Below, in pieces: positions 22,574 to 33,719 of a DNA stretch of 64,000 nt; the stretch's first letter is position 1; every line of letters starts with the position of its first letter. Source of the DNA: Cricetomys ansorgei (Eukaryota > Chordata > Mammalia > Rodentia > Nesomyidae); contig JAMJFZ010001815.1 in assembly GCA_026225945.1 (NCBI GenBank), positions 1,981,501 to 2,045,500 of the forward strand, given 5' to 3'. The notes below the pieces were generated by a model. That model was not told the origin of the DNA and did not search any database. It was given only the letters and a program-made list of their open reading frames with translations. Position numbers and translations under genes: made by a program.

Positions 22574-22813
22574 CTCTATGCCAGTGGTTCTCAACCTTCC
22601 TAAGGCTGCGACCCTTTAACACAGTTCCTCATGTTGTGGTGACCCCCAATAAAAATTGTTTTCATTGCATTTTCATAACTCTACTTTTGCTACGGTTATG
22701 AATCGTGATGGAAATATCTGATATGCAGATGATCCTAGGAGATTCTGTGAAAAGATCATTTGACCACCAAAGGAGTCACAACCCCTTTGAGATTGAGAAC
22801 CTCTGCTCTATGG
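22574..22813 (+). mobile_element. URR1-like hAT transposon with target duplication
   Basis: The element spans 22582-22805 (224 bp): 5' terminus CAGTGGTTCTCAACC, 3' terminus ATTGAGAACCTCTG, imperfect inverted repeats. The flanks CTCTATGC (22574-22581) and CTCTATGG (22806-22813) form an 8-bp target duplication with one difference, the hallmark length for hAT transposases. Non-autonomous, no coding capacity. Best preserved of the three copies here. Confidence 0.92.
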
Positions 22814-22814
22814 G

Positions 22815-23330
22815 AACATCCTGTACCACTGAACATTCAGCCAAGACTTAGTTTATGATATTAAGAAGAATGAAGTACATTACCTCATTATTGCTCTAAC
22901 TTGCTACTGCTGTTAATGAATGGTAGAAGTATATATGCACCTAAGAAATTTTTAAGATGAATTTTGTTATGGCTTGCCATTAGCAAATGTTTGAGTTATA
23001 CATCTGTTTTGTATGTATCTATAGCTGGGGTCACACAGAAATTTCTCAAGAAAAAAGGTATAACCAGTGAAATAAGTTTGGTAAGCCCCTGTCCAAAGGA
23101 AGAGAGGAATGAATTATTTTTTATTTCAATCCTTAACACCTGACACAAAAGGTACATTGAGAGAGTTGAACTTTCAGATTTCCCCAAATAATCTAAAGAT
23201 ATCAAAGGCCCCTCCTTACCTATAGTGTGGTTCTTATGTCTTTCTGTATGCTTTCATCCAGTTGAACCATTCGTTTTACTCCTGTTTGTGTTTTGGACCA
23301 GGCTATGCCCTCCTCAGTTATAGGTTGGTA
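22815..23330. other. Stretch with no recognised gene or repeat
   Basis: Ordinary AT-leaning sequence; nothing recognised before the purine-rich block at 23335. Confidence 0.4.
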
Positions 23331-23334
23331 ATCT

Positions 23335-23412
23335 GGTGAGGAGGGGAAGCAACAAGATCAGGGGAAAGGGGAAAAGTGGGAAAGCAGGGGAAGGAAAGGG
23401 CAGGAGGGGCCA
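23335..23412 (+). repeat. G-rich polypurine block with G-quadruplex motif
   Basis: Nearly pure A/G. 23361-23390 contains four G-runs (GGGG, GGGG, GGG, GGGG) separated by loops of 3, 6 and 6 bases, satisfying the usual G3+N1-7 quadruplex pattern on plus. Confidence 0.75.
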
Positions 23413-23539
23413 CTTAGAGTGCTGGCAGTTTTAGGGGCTGCAGTTTAAGAAGAGATAACAGCCATCATGCCAGGAACAGAAGGAGGCAGCAGAAGCATGG
23501 CACAATTGTATACAAGCCCCTGAGCAAGACAGATCATGG

Positions 23540-23705
23540 CATAGTTGTGTGATTTGAGTGTAAAATGTCCCCGTAGGCTCACATGCTTGAACACCATGTC
23601 CACAGCTGGGGGTGCTGTCTTAGAAGCTTGTGAGAACTTTAGGAGAGTGGATCCTTTCTAGAAGTGAGTCATCTGAGCATCGTTGCATCTGCCCTCAGTT
23701 TCCTG
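23540..23705 (+). mobile_element. MaLR LTR 5' fragment
   Basis: 'gatttgagtgtaaaatgtcc', 'gtaggctcacatgcttgaac' and 'ccacagctgggggtgctgtc' match the start of an MT-type rodent LTR ('gtttgaatatgaaatgtcccccataggctcatg...'). Truncated after about 165 bp. Confidence 0.7.
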
Positions 23706-23924
23706 ATTGTCAACATAAAGTGCCTATTCATTCAAGGATACAATGGTGACCATTGCCGTTACATATCTGAGTGTGTATAAATGAGATATGTGTGTCTACA
23801 TTTATATGTGTGTATGGACTTCGTGGGGAGGGAAATACATAGGTGTCAATGGATTTTTCGAAAGTATGAGTTCCCCCAAATGAAGCACAGACAATCCTAG
23901 AACCATTTACATATAACATGCTCT

Positions 23925-24275
23925 GACAAAAGCAACTTACGACAGAGGGGCTTACTTTATCTCAGAGTTTAAGGTGACGTTCATCATGGCAAGGAAATAA
24001 AGGCAGCAGGAGCTGGGGGGAGTTGTCCCATCATATATCCTCAGCCAGGAACCAAGAGGGATGAATGCACGCCACTGTTCAGTTCTCTGCCTCTATTTTA
24101 TGTAGTCCAAGATTCGCTCCCCAGGGAATAGTCCCTTCCACCATTAAAATGGGTCACTCCCATATCCATTAACATAATCATTATAATCACCCTCGGGCAA
24201 TCCCAAAGACTCATCTCTGAGATAATCCTAGATATTCTCAATTAACACTCTCCATCACACAAACCAAGTCTAAGA
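23925..24275 (-). mobile_element. MaLR-type LTR, minus strand
   Basis: Plus reading: 'ctgacaaaagcaacttacga', 'tttatctcagagtttaaggt', 'cgttcatcatggcaaggaa', 'ggcagcaggagctggggg' and 'tcatctctgagataatccta' follow, in order, the complement of an MT/ORR1-like LTR. The 3' end of the LTR is at 23925. Related to the plus-strand copy at 52082-52430. Confidence 0.7.
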
Positions 24276-24603
24276 GATGTTAATAAGTTGGGCCTCATTT
24301 GCAACCTGTGACCAGTAATCCTCCACTAGGCCTCCTGGCGTTGAACTAATCTTCCCAGACTCACTTTTTAGACACTTCTCATCACTTAATGATATAGAGA
24401 GACTTTGCTTTTTCTAGGAAACATAGTTATTCCCATATTCTTGTAGAAAATAATCCAATGTCGAGAATTCAGAGATATATACATATATTTCTGTTACCAC
24501 ATAGATCATTTTCAAAATACCAAAAAATAACTGTAGCTCTTACAGTGTTAGAAAAAAAGTCTTAATACCTATGTGCATAATATCTTAATAAATACCAAAA
24601 TCT

Positions 24604-24644
24604 TCTTTATCTACTGTATTAGAGTTCTTTGGAGTATCAGAACC

Positions 24645-24711
<67 letters not shown>

Positions 24712-25045
24712 ATATATTATACAGGGGGACTTATTGGATTATCTTACAGATTAGGGACCAGGAAGTCCACCAAGGGCTACCTACAAGCTAGAAAGGAAGA
24801 TGACCAGGTGGCTCCCCAGTCCAACATCCAACAAGCTTGATGTCTCAGAAGGTCAAGTCCAGTGCAGAGGCCTGGAAGACCAGTGAATGTATCATAAAAA
24901 AATTTAGGGGAAAACCAGTGGGCAGAAGGAGACTACAGAGGCTGAAATAATGCTATCCATCTGCCTAGCACTTAGCCCACACAATGCAGCACCCGCAGTT
25001 GGAAAAGTAACAGAACAAGATACAGGAGAATAATGTGGTGATTAG
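24604..25045 (-). mobile_element. MaLR-type LTR with expanded AT tract, minus strand
   Basis: 'attagagttctttggagtatcagaacca' then (AT)n, then 'gggacttattggattatcttacag' resembles the start of the repeat at 25190-25735 ('gggatttattagattgtcttacagg'), so both copies belong to the same LTR type on minus. The AT tract has grown in the position where the neighbour has TG. Confidence 0.6.
24643..24708. repeat. (AT)n microsatellite
   Basis: About 33 uninterrupted AT/TA units within the MaLR LTR. Self-complementary, so prone to cruciform formation and length variation. Confidence 0.97.
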
Positions 25046-25189
25046 GAAAGAATAAAGGCAGTTTGCAGCTCTAAAGGCACAAAAGTCAGGCCAAAGTACT
25101 CCTACAGAAATAAATCTTATGATGTGTCATCTTTCACAGTGTAGAGTCAAATAATAGCATCTGTATTAACCAAGCTTCTCAAAGGGAAC

Positions 25190-25735
25190 AGATGTGTGTG
25201 TGTGTGTGTGTGTATTTATATGATACATGGGATTTATTAGATTGTCTTACAGGCTGCTTTCTGAGGAGTCTAATAATGGTTGTCTCCTAACAGGAATGCC
25301 AAGAATATAGTAGTTGTTCTGTCCTGTGACTAGATGTCTCAGTAGTCTCAATCTGGTGCTGAAGTCCCAGGGAATCCTAGAGAGCTGTCAGTTTTCAGCC
25401 TACACTGGAATCCTAAAAACACATGTTCTGACATCAGCAAAGGAGTGCCTCAGGTGTAACATAGATGAACTTCCCAGTGAAAGTGGGGGCAAGCAAGCAA
25501 AAGTCAAATGCTCCCTTCTGCAGTATCTTTTTACATGGGCTGTCACCAGAATGTGTGGCCCATACTCAGGGTGGATCTTCTTACCTCATATGATCTGGAT
25601 TTAGGGTGTATCTTCCCACATCAAATGACCCAATCAGGAAAAATGGCTCCAGTTTTGTACAGCAGCTTGCATCTTACTTGATTCTATATGTAATCAAGTT
25701 GGCAACCAAGACTAGCCATCACCCTGTCCAAAGTT
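25190..25735 (-). mobile_element. MaLR-type LTR, minus strand
   Basis: 'gggatttattagattgtcttacaggctg', 'atgtctcagtagtctcaatc', 'tgggctgtcaccagaatgtgtggccc', 'ggtgtatcttcccacatcaaatgac' and 'gtaatcaagttggcaaccaagactagccatca' match, in order, the complement of a common rodent LTR. It has (TG)n at 25193-25213 and is nearly full length. Confidence 0.7.
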
Positions 25736-25754
25736 AACTGATCAAGAACCAGAG

Positions 25755-25825
25755 GGCTGGAGGCGTGGCTCAGGGACGAGCATTTGTGATCTATATTAGA
25801 CCCTGGCTCAGGCTCAAGCACCAAA
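25755..25825 (+). mobile_element. ID-like SINE
   Basis: GGGCTGGAGGCGTGGCTCAG (A-box), a degenerate middle, then CCCTGGCTCAGGCTCAAGCACC (B-box and end) follow the rodent ID consensus derived from BC1/tRNA-Ala. The following bases are A/C-rich, consistent with a tail. Confidence 0.75.
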
Positions 25826-25829
25826 ACCA

Positions 25830-26940
25830 GCAAAGGGTTGGCAATATAGATGTATTATTACCAAGTATGGGTGGTTATTATGGGATACATTCCTTGAAAC
25901 ATATAATACTGCAAGAGAGTTTAGAACAAACAGCATTAGTGAAGTTGTTAATGGTGGAAGAGGATGTGAGATTTTTGGCAATAGGTTAAAAAGTAGTATA
26001 TTTCACTTAATAACGTTGAATATTTTTCTAATATTATTAGCATATACATTTATCTTTTAAAATATTCCACTTCTCCTTTTCTGACACATGCAAGTCTACA
26101 AATAAAGGCAGGAATTTACTGTGAGAAGGATCTAGTCTTCTATCAGAGCTTTGATATTTTCCAGTCTTCTACCAAACTCTCTAAGGAAAGCTGTATTTTT
26201 TATGAAAAACAGAAGTGTTCTTTAGTCCTGGGAAGTGTCTACATTAGGGAAAGGCACTGGGAGGAATCTGATTTTGGTCAAGCTATGTCAGAATCACCAA
26301 ACCCACATGTGTAGTTTCTTCACCCATGGATGTGCTGCCTGCCCTGAGCTTTATGCCTCTGGGTTGAGGGGTTCTCTTGTTTTTTAAAACTATCCATATG
26401 CTTTCATTCACAGCTATATTTCAGGTCATCAGAAGGCTTGTTTTCATATTTTGTGGTTTCCAGTATGTCCCACCACCCCAGGCTCTTCACTTCCTCATGT
26501 TGCTATTAAAGTAACTGATTTCCTTTGTCCAGATAAGAACCATGTATCATCATTACCATCTTTAAGTTGTATTATCTTCAAGAGGGGGCTACAAGCAAAG
26601 CTGATGGCTGTAAATACAGATTTGAATCCTATAGAAACACTCTGCATTGTTACTCAAGAAATATTCTTTGAAACTAAAATCCCGCAGTTCAATGTTAGAC
26701 CTAAATATTTTATGTGTGTATTCTATGTACCTACTCCTTGTGTATAAAATAAAAGCTGTTAATTGATTTATAGAAAAAGGAATGCAATGGAAATAGATAT
26801 CTAATAACTTAGAACTGTCAATATCAACTTGTAGAGAAAATTTGCTGCTTATAATTCTTGTCTTGAGACTATTATGTCCCTTGGACAGATCCATAGAATA
26901 CACTAAAAAGTAAGATTAGGAGATTTCAGAATGATTTTGA
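25830..26940. other. Stretch with no recognised gene or repeat
   Basis: About 1.1 kb, AT-leaning. Plus frame of 98 codons (26451-26747) and minus frame of 104 codons (26589-26903) overlap; neither shows a motif. Confidence 0.4.
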
Positions 26941-26941
26941 A

Positions 26942-26996
<55 letters not shown>

Positions 26997-26998
26997 AA
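26941..26998. repeat. (AT)n microsatellite
   Basis: About 28 AT units with one C interruption near 26978. Confidence 0.97.
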
Positions 26999-26999
26999 T

Positions 27000-28530
27000 G
27001 TAAATAAAAACCAAATAAATGTAACAAGGAACATGAAGCTGAAGTTCTGCAGGATACAATAGAAAGCCTCTGGAAGGTGTCAAACACCCTGTCATGATGG
27101 TCAGTGTGCATCACACAAGATGCAGCCTAAACTAGAGAGAGGAGCTTTGATCTGAATGCAAATATTTTCAACACTGGGCCCAGACCTGGGTGTATTGGCC
27201 TCAATATCTTGTTGTATGTGTAACTCTCAGACAGGTTAGTACCCAATTTCCATCATTTAATGTAGTTAACAGCAAATTACAGGTGACAAGGTACACAGTC
27301 CCAGAAGCCAAGAATGCCATACGTAGGAACAGGGCAAGATCTCTGATGAGAAGTCAGTAACCCAGCAAGAACTCACGGTCTCCACATTCCCAACTCAGGG
27401 TTGTGAAACCTTGACTAATGATCAATTATTTTAACACCCCGAGGCTTACGGAAACAGTATTGTATAGCTCATTCACACTGAATCTTGGTGATTTAAAATA
27501 GATGTTATTTACATAGGAACCCCCTGGTCCTAAAGCAGGTATGCATTGGCTGCTTACATTTGACATTCTTCAGCCCAAGAGATGCTGGCAACCCACACAG
27601 TTTCTGTAAGCAGTGACCAATGTAGTATTCAATCCATTACATACGATCGACTGCCATGGCAGACAGCATTCAAGTGGACACGTGTGGTCCATGTTCAAAC
27701 ATCTGCTACGTCCGCACCCCTTCCCTCGGCGCAGGTATGAATAGCTGTCGTAGTATGCAACTTCCAAAAACGCAGAATTTGCGTAGATTAAGATGAAATA
27801 TTACTGAGACAAATATTAGCTTTCACTAAGTAACAAATATCAAAAACATCAAACTAAGCTTTATAAATCGGGAAAAATTAAGTAGACTTTCAGGAATTCT
27901 TATATGTTTCAAATCTTAAAAAGCGTACAGCCCTCTTCCCTCACCAACTTATAATTTGCCATAGCATTAAGTCATAAGTGAATATGGATCAGGCTCAGAA
28001 TTGGCAACGCCTTCTTCTGGTCCAAGTGAGAGTGATTAATGATTGTGTGGCAAAACTAGCAAATGCAGCTTCCTCCTCCTGGACACTTACAGCCTGAGAC
28101 TATTCACAGAGACCTTCTACCAAGGTCTCCTCCCTTCTGTGCCGGACCTAATAAACACACTGAGGGTCTAGTTGCTGTGGTCGTTGTTGCTGCTCTATCA
28201 GAGTGTGCACAGTCCACCTGACCCCAGTTTTTCTGTGTATTTATCTGTCATTTCTTTGTTGTCTATTCTTCTTCCCTTCCTTCACTTCCCCTGGTCGAGT
28301 CAAGGTGCCGAGACTGATGCTGGTACCATTGTACTCACCAAGTTATACGTCAACTTAATGGGTATATTGTGCATATTAATCCTGTTCCTTTTATTGGCCC
28401 TGAAAACCAGTTCTTCTGATCTTTTGTGATTCTTTCAGTTTCCCTTTAACTCACCCAGATTGTGTGTGTGCACCTGTATGTAGAATGAGATAAGTACTCA
28501 ACTTTGTTTACTACTTGAATTTCAGTGCCA
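27000..28530. other. Mostly unassigned; local CpG-bearing segment
   Basis: No mobile element recognised. Within it, 27570-27780 is unusual: several CpGs in otherwise CpG-poor DNA and a minus-strand cysteine-rich open frame (see findings). No splice signals or homology recognised. Confidence 0.4.
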
Positions 28531-28534
28531 GCTC

Positions 28535-28625
28535 TTAGGGTTGCATAGAGGACTTTATTGAAATCTGGGCTAGGGTTGCACTGCATTTAAGAACGACTTT
28601 ATGGAGAATTACCGTTCTTGCCCTT
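28535..28625 (-). mobile_element. Old L1 ORF2 fragment, minus strand (tentative)
   Basis: 'ttattgaaatctgggctagggttgcactgc' and 'atggagaattaccgttcttg' resemble the complement of L1 ORF2 around 'attgattgggattgcattgaatctatagatcaatttggggagaa'. Short and diverged. Confidence 0.45.
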
Positions 28626-28987
28626 CCCCTTCACAGTTTTGCACATCCTATTTTTGAATGATTCCTACCTCTGCTATCTCCTCAATGGCTCCAGAATCTG
28701 CTAATTTTTCAGAGAGTTTGATCCTGCCTGAGTTTACTGATCCAACATTAACTCCAGCTGTATGCCGTTTGTCACCAGAAGACTCAGTACAGTGCTTTCT
28801 CAAGCTGACTCATATCAGTTCTCATGCCAATCCCTCTCTAAAGCAGGCTAAGGCCTCTTGGCCTCTTACCAATACTTCTGGCTCACCAGCTCATCATTCA
28901 TCAGCCAGGATTTCCTCTCTACACAGCCTTCCTCCTACCAGTTACTATGGCTTCTAAATGGCGATTTCCCCAGTAAGGAGTATTTTC

Positions 28988-29058
28988 CCAGGGCTGGGAT
29001 TGAGCCTGGGACCTCGTGCTAGCTAAATGTTACAATACGAGAGCCATGCCCAGCTCCA
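28988..29058 (-). mobile_element. ID-like SINE, minus strand
   Basis: GCTGGGATTGAGCCTGGGACC (complement of the B-box end) through 'gagccatgcccagc' (complement of the A-box head) match the ID core. No clear tail retained. Confidence 0.7.
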
Positions 29059-29059
29059 G

Positions 29060-30065
29060 AGTGAGTGTTTTGATGAACATTTCATTTAAACAGAAACCCT
29101 ATCCTGCCTATCTTTTTCCCCTGTCATAGCTTTTGTCCATAATGTTTAATGCTTATAACTATATGGGTTTTTTTTTTTTGCCTTTTTGTGCCTGTTTGTT
29201 TAAATTTTCTAGTTACTCTGTGAAATGAGATGTGCTGTCTATCATAAGTGTAGAAAGCTACCCGGCCCTGGATGTCAATTGTGGATTTAGCCACCACACT
29301 TAATATTTTCATATCTCCTTTAACAACTTCTAAGTAGATTGTCTATCAATTAGACTAATTTTGTCTTGTTTCCTTATTTTTTTCTTCCTTTCATTTTATG
29401 TTGAACATTCATGAAAATGGTGGCAGTGGGCAGCTTCCCTCTCCCCAGACTCTAATGGAAGAGAGTCTCGGGTCTTAGCACTCAACGCACGTTTGCTGTC
29501 ATTTTCTCGTGAGTGATTTATGGCAGGAAGAAAATTTCCTTCTTGCAATCTCAGGTCACATTTTACAGCAAATGGTCCTGGCGGTACTTCATTAATTGCT
29601 TTTCTGTTATCAGTTGAGCTAATCAGTTTTTGTCTCCTAATGAGAAATATAATGATTTACAGAAGTAAGTGCCTGATGTTAAGCCATTCAGACATTCCCT
29701 GGACAGTTGCTAGTCATGAGATGGGGGTATTTTGGTAAAATGTTTTACTTAATAGTCGATGCTTATGCATACGCAGGCTTTATAGCACAGGTAATCTGTA
29801 TTATTTATATTCTATGCTCATGATAATGCATTATGGATAATAAAACATTATCTTCTATAATATAATAGATATTGTATATAAGCTTAACATGTGACATAAG
29901 TGTTTATGATAATAAAATGAATAATTAACAAAACTAGATTATAAGAATTATCCCAAAATATTTGTCTACTCCCCATTATCATCAACCAGACACCCTGGAG
30001 TCCTGAATGTGAAATTATCAGTTTTTTCCTTTATAATAATATTTTTATTCATGCAAGTATGTGCT
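29060..30065. other. Stretch with no recognised gene or repeat
   Basis: Strongly AT-rich from 29740 to 29960, with many short TATA-like runs; a T-run at 29168-29180. Confidence 0.45.
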
Positions 30066-30068
30066 CAT

Positions 30069-30069
<1 letters not shown>

Positions 30070-30109
<40 letters not shown>
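30070..30109. repeat. (AC)n microsatellite
   Basis: About 20 uninterrupted AC units. Confidence 0.98.
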
Positions 30110-30111
<2 letters not shown>

Positions 30112-31880
30112 TACAAACAACTAGACCCTGAAAGATGATACATTTTCCAGTCTGATTTGTAAGACCCAGTTCATCCTTGTTGAGTATCTTTGAGGATCAC
30201 AGGGTTCGACTGTCCACAAGACTCGGGGAAAGCCACACAGTAACACACCCAGCACTTCCTACATAGCTCTAATTGTTCTTTTCCATCTTTTTCTGAAAAA
30301 CCAAGATCTTCCACAGAGGAAGATTGAGAGGTGCTATTAATCAAAGGTGAGTTGTTCAGAACATACTTTTCTGGTACCCTTCTCATCTTCCACGATTTGC
30401 GGGTTGCCTCCAACCTTGCTCCCACCCACAGGAAACACTTTGGCTCACTACCATTTCTTTGATCTACCTACCTGGGGCAAAGATCTTCAGAGTAAGATGT
30501 GTTCCGTAGACACCAGATAAATACTGTGTGTGGCATCTAACAGAATTTCTCATTCAGTCATCCTTAAATGTCCCAAAGAATCCCTTGCAAAAGCAGACCA
30601 AACTGAAGAGGAAAAGAAACAAAATTAAATACATAGGACTTAGCTATAAAAGCAGAGAATTACTGATCAACCTGTAAGTGGTATGGAAGCCATGCCTTTG
30701 CAGACAATTCTAAAAAGTCAACTGATCCATAGGACTTAGCTCAGTTGAAGAACATCTTAGGCAATGTGTTTCAATTCTTGTCTGTTTTTGTTTGGAAAGG
30801 AATGTACTCCAAGTCTTTGATTGCCAAAAATCAAATCAAGCAACGGATATTTCAAAATGACCTTTGTTCTCTTGCTTACTTGCGATGACAGCTGCTCAGA
30901 CTTATTACTCAAGTCACTTAACATATACCTTGAATTTTCTGATAGTCAAACTTGACCTCTATGGAGTTCTTAGGAAAATAAGTTGTATTTCATAACACAG
31001 GAAGCCACAGTTACACACCGAGAAACACTTTCAATCCCTTACCACCTGCCCCCCCCACCTCTGAAATGGAGGAGGACCCCAACCTGCTGAGTGACATGAC
31101 ACACTCAAGAGCACCAGCATGGAGTCCAGTTCTGAGCCACCCTAGAGGGGAACTGCTGCTCCACCATGCTGTGGGTCTAGGGAAAATGTAGGTTCCCTCA
31201 CGTCAGCACAATGGCAACGTTTCGGAAATCCTGCACAGCTGGACTTCACACAGGACCAAAACGGACTGTCTGAGAATGGAAAATGACTATCTTGTGTTAG
31301 CTCTTGATGGTGCAGTTTAACACATGGCAAAATAACGCTACATGTTTTAAGTGTATAGAGATTTGTGCATATTTTTCTAAAAATCATTAACACAGTAAGT
31401 CAAGCGTGGGCTGCACAGCTAACCCTTCAATAGTGCAATATAAGTGGTGAATCAGGGGCGTTGAACCGAAGCCTACAAGAGGCAAAGGATGAGAAGAGAG
31501 TTTACAAAGGTAACTGACAGCAGAGTTGGATATGAGAACTCCTGACAGGAGAGATGGGTATTCACACACAACACAATGGATGCCTCTGTGTTCAGCAGAA
31601 TCTTGAAACAGAGCAACAAAAGCCTGATTCTCAGTTTGTTGGCAGAAGGTCAAAGAACTTCATCCCTGAAAGACCCTGTTAGGGTAAAACGCACCCCATG
31701 CCAAGCATCCTCTGTGATCTTCCTGACAAATAATGACACACACACTCTCTCTACATGTTGATTCCATTCCACATGTCCTCTATCTACTCTATTTTAGGAG
31801 CCAGCTCTTTCAACACCTAGAAATAGCAAACGCCAGAGCTAAGCAGTGTACAGCCCACACAGCTGCACACATGGTTCTGC
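30110..31880. other. Stretch with no recognised gene or repeat
   Basis: About 1.8 kb. Short frames only (up to 88 codons on minus at 31387-31653). A possible degraded tRNA-type SINE head near 30730-30780 was too weak to call. Confidence 0.4.
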
Positions 31881-32511
31881 CTTATTTTTTAAAATTTTTT
31901 ATTTAATTAAAGTAGAATGAAATCATTTCTCCCTCCTTCCATCACTTCAATTTTATGTCCTACTTTCTTTTAAATTATTATTGATTAATTATTATTTGCA
32001 TATATATGTGAATAAATATATAAACACAACCTGAGTCTGTTTAACGTTACTTGTATGTATATGTCTTCAGGGATGAACATCTGGGATTGTATCACAAGCT
32101 GGGGCTTATCCTGGGGATGACTAAGTCTCTTTCATCAGTCATTGATTGCCTGTAGCTCTTCATTTAGGAGTGGGTCCATGTCAACTGATATTGTCATTGT
32201 TCTATCTTAATCAGGACACCATCTCTTTATAATCTCATGGGTGAAGCTTCTGTGTTCAGAAGACACAATCTCACAACAGATATCCCAGTCCTATGGCTCT
32301 TAAAATCCTCCCATCCCTATTCTGTGATGTTCCCTGAGCCTTAGGGTAGGAGTTGTGTTGGAGATGTACCAAATCATGGGTGGGAACCCCAAAGTGGGTT
32401 TTCCTCTACACTGGCAGTTGTGTCTTCCTGTAATAGTCTCTGTCTGCCACAAACTTCCTTAAAGAACGATGGGGTCCACACTCATCTGTGCATATACTTA
32501 TACTGGCTTAG

Positions 32512-32690
32512 TAATTGGGAATTCATGCTGCTCTTGAAGAAGATTGGATTTCAGTTCCAAGCACCCAACTTTGGCAGTCACCACCTCCTGTAACTCCAGC
32601 TCTAGGGGATCTTCTGACTTCTTCAGGAACCTGCACACACTGAGTATACACACAGAAACACACACAGTGCCCACAGAGGTCATGGAGGGT
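32512..32690 (+). mobile_element. B2-type SINE
   Basis: 'gctgctcttgaagaagattgg', 'tcagttccaagcacccaac', 'cctcctgtaactccagctctaggggatcttctgacttctt' and a CA-rich tail (32635-32668) follow a B2/B3 consensus in order, lacking the extreme 5' end. Confidence 0.8.
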
Positions 32691-33071
32691 GTTGACTCTC
32701 TTGGAACTGGGGTTACATGCTGTTGTGATTCACCCAAGAAATGCTAGAATCTAACCTCTAGCCCTCTGCAAAAGTAGAAAGTGCTCTAAACTACTGAGTC
32801 ATTTCTCCTTCCTCCTAAATAAAGGAAATGTTTTTTTCATTAAAATGTTTTTGTTTCATACAATATGCTCTGATATTGTTTTCCCTCCCTCTACTCTTCC
32901 CAGTTTCTCCACACTTTCTCCTCCCATCCAGATCTACCTCCTTTCTGTTTCCCAGTAGAAAACAAACAGGAATCTAAGAGATCATAATTAAAAAAAGGAT
33001 AAAAACGAATTGCAATAGGAGAGACAAACAAACATAAGGAAAAGAACCCAAGAAAAGGCACAGAGAATAGG

Positions 33072-33237
33072 TATGAGTGCAGAGACACCCTCACTTACAC
33101 ACTCAGAAATCACATAATAACACAAAGCCAGAAGTCATAATATATAAGATATGATATAGATATGAGTGCAGAGACACCCTCGCTTACACACTCAGAAATC
33201 ACATAATAACACAAAGCCAGAAGTTATAATATATAAG
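33072..33237. repeat. 89-bp tandem duplication
   Basis: TATGAGTGCAGAGACACCCT begins at 33072 and again at 33161. The two units differ at about two positions (CACTTAC/CGCTTAC; AGTCAT/AGTTAT), both transitions, so the duplication is younger than the host repeat. Confidence 0.95.
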
Positions 33238-33719
33238 CAAAGAGCTTAAGGTAAAATAAATAAATAAAATAAAAATAAGATTATAAAGAAGAGAGAGGAA
33301 AAAAGCCTGATATAACATTATGAGAAAAGGAACCTCCAAAGACGCTACTGAGTTCATTTTCTCTTCACTGTCTACTGCTGGGCATGCAGCCTACCCATAA
33401 AATAGTTTGTTTCCTCAGTGATATTCTTCCCTGGGAGAAAACTAAATTTTTATTTGAGATGGTTATCAATTGGAGACAGCTTCTGGGTTAGGAACGGGGG
33501 CACGTGTTCTCGTCTTTCGGCTCTAGGACCCCATCTTGTGTAGACCCATGCAGGCCCTGTGCGTGCTGCTCAGCCTCTGTGACTTCATATGTGTGTCTGT
33601 TGTGCTGTATTTAGAAGGCTTTGTTTTCTTGGTGTCCTCCACCAAGTAAACATATATTTCTTTTTAATCCTGAGGGTCTTTAAGGCTCCAAAGACTCTTA
33701 ACTGTGGGCACCTATAAAA

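Larger units (their letters stand above)
32040..33650 (-). repeat. Rodent dispersed repeat, probably L1-related, minus strand
   Basis: Plus reading has long ordered stretches typical of a common rodent repeat: 'cacaatctcacaacagatatcccagtcct', 'gttccctgagccttagggtaggagttgtgttgg', then after a SINE 'agtttctccacactttctcctccc', and 'gatggttatcaattggagacagcttctgggtta'. I think this is the complement of an old L1 region but cannot name it securely. It is non-coding as it stands and is interrupted by the B2 at 32512-32690 and a local 89-bp duplication. Confidence 0.55.

Noticed and set aside
25755..25825. tRNA gene (A-box and B-box-like sequences)
   Set aside because: Matches the ID SINE, no cloverleaf or anticodon arm; the same applies to the ID, B2 and B3 elements elsewhere.
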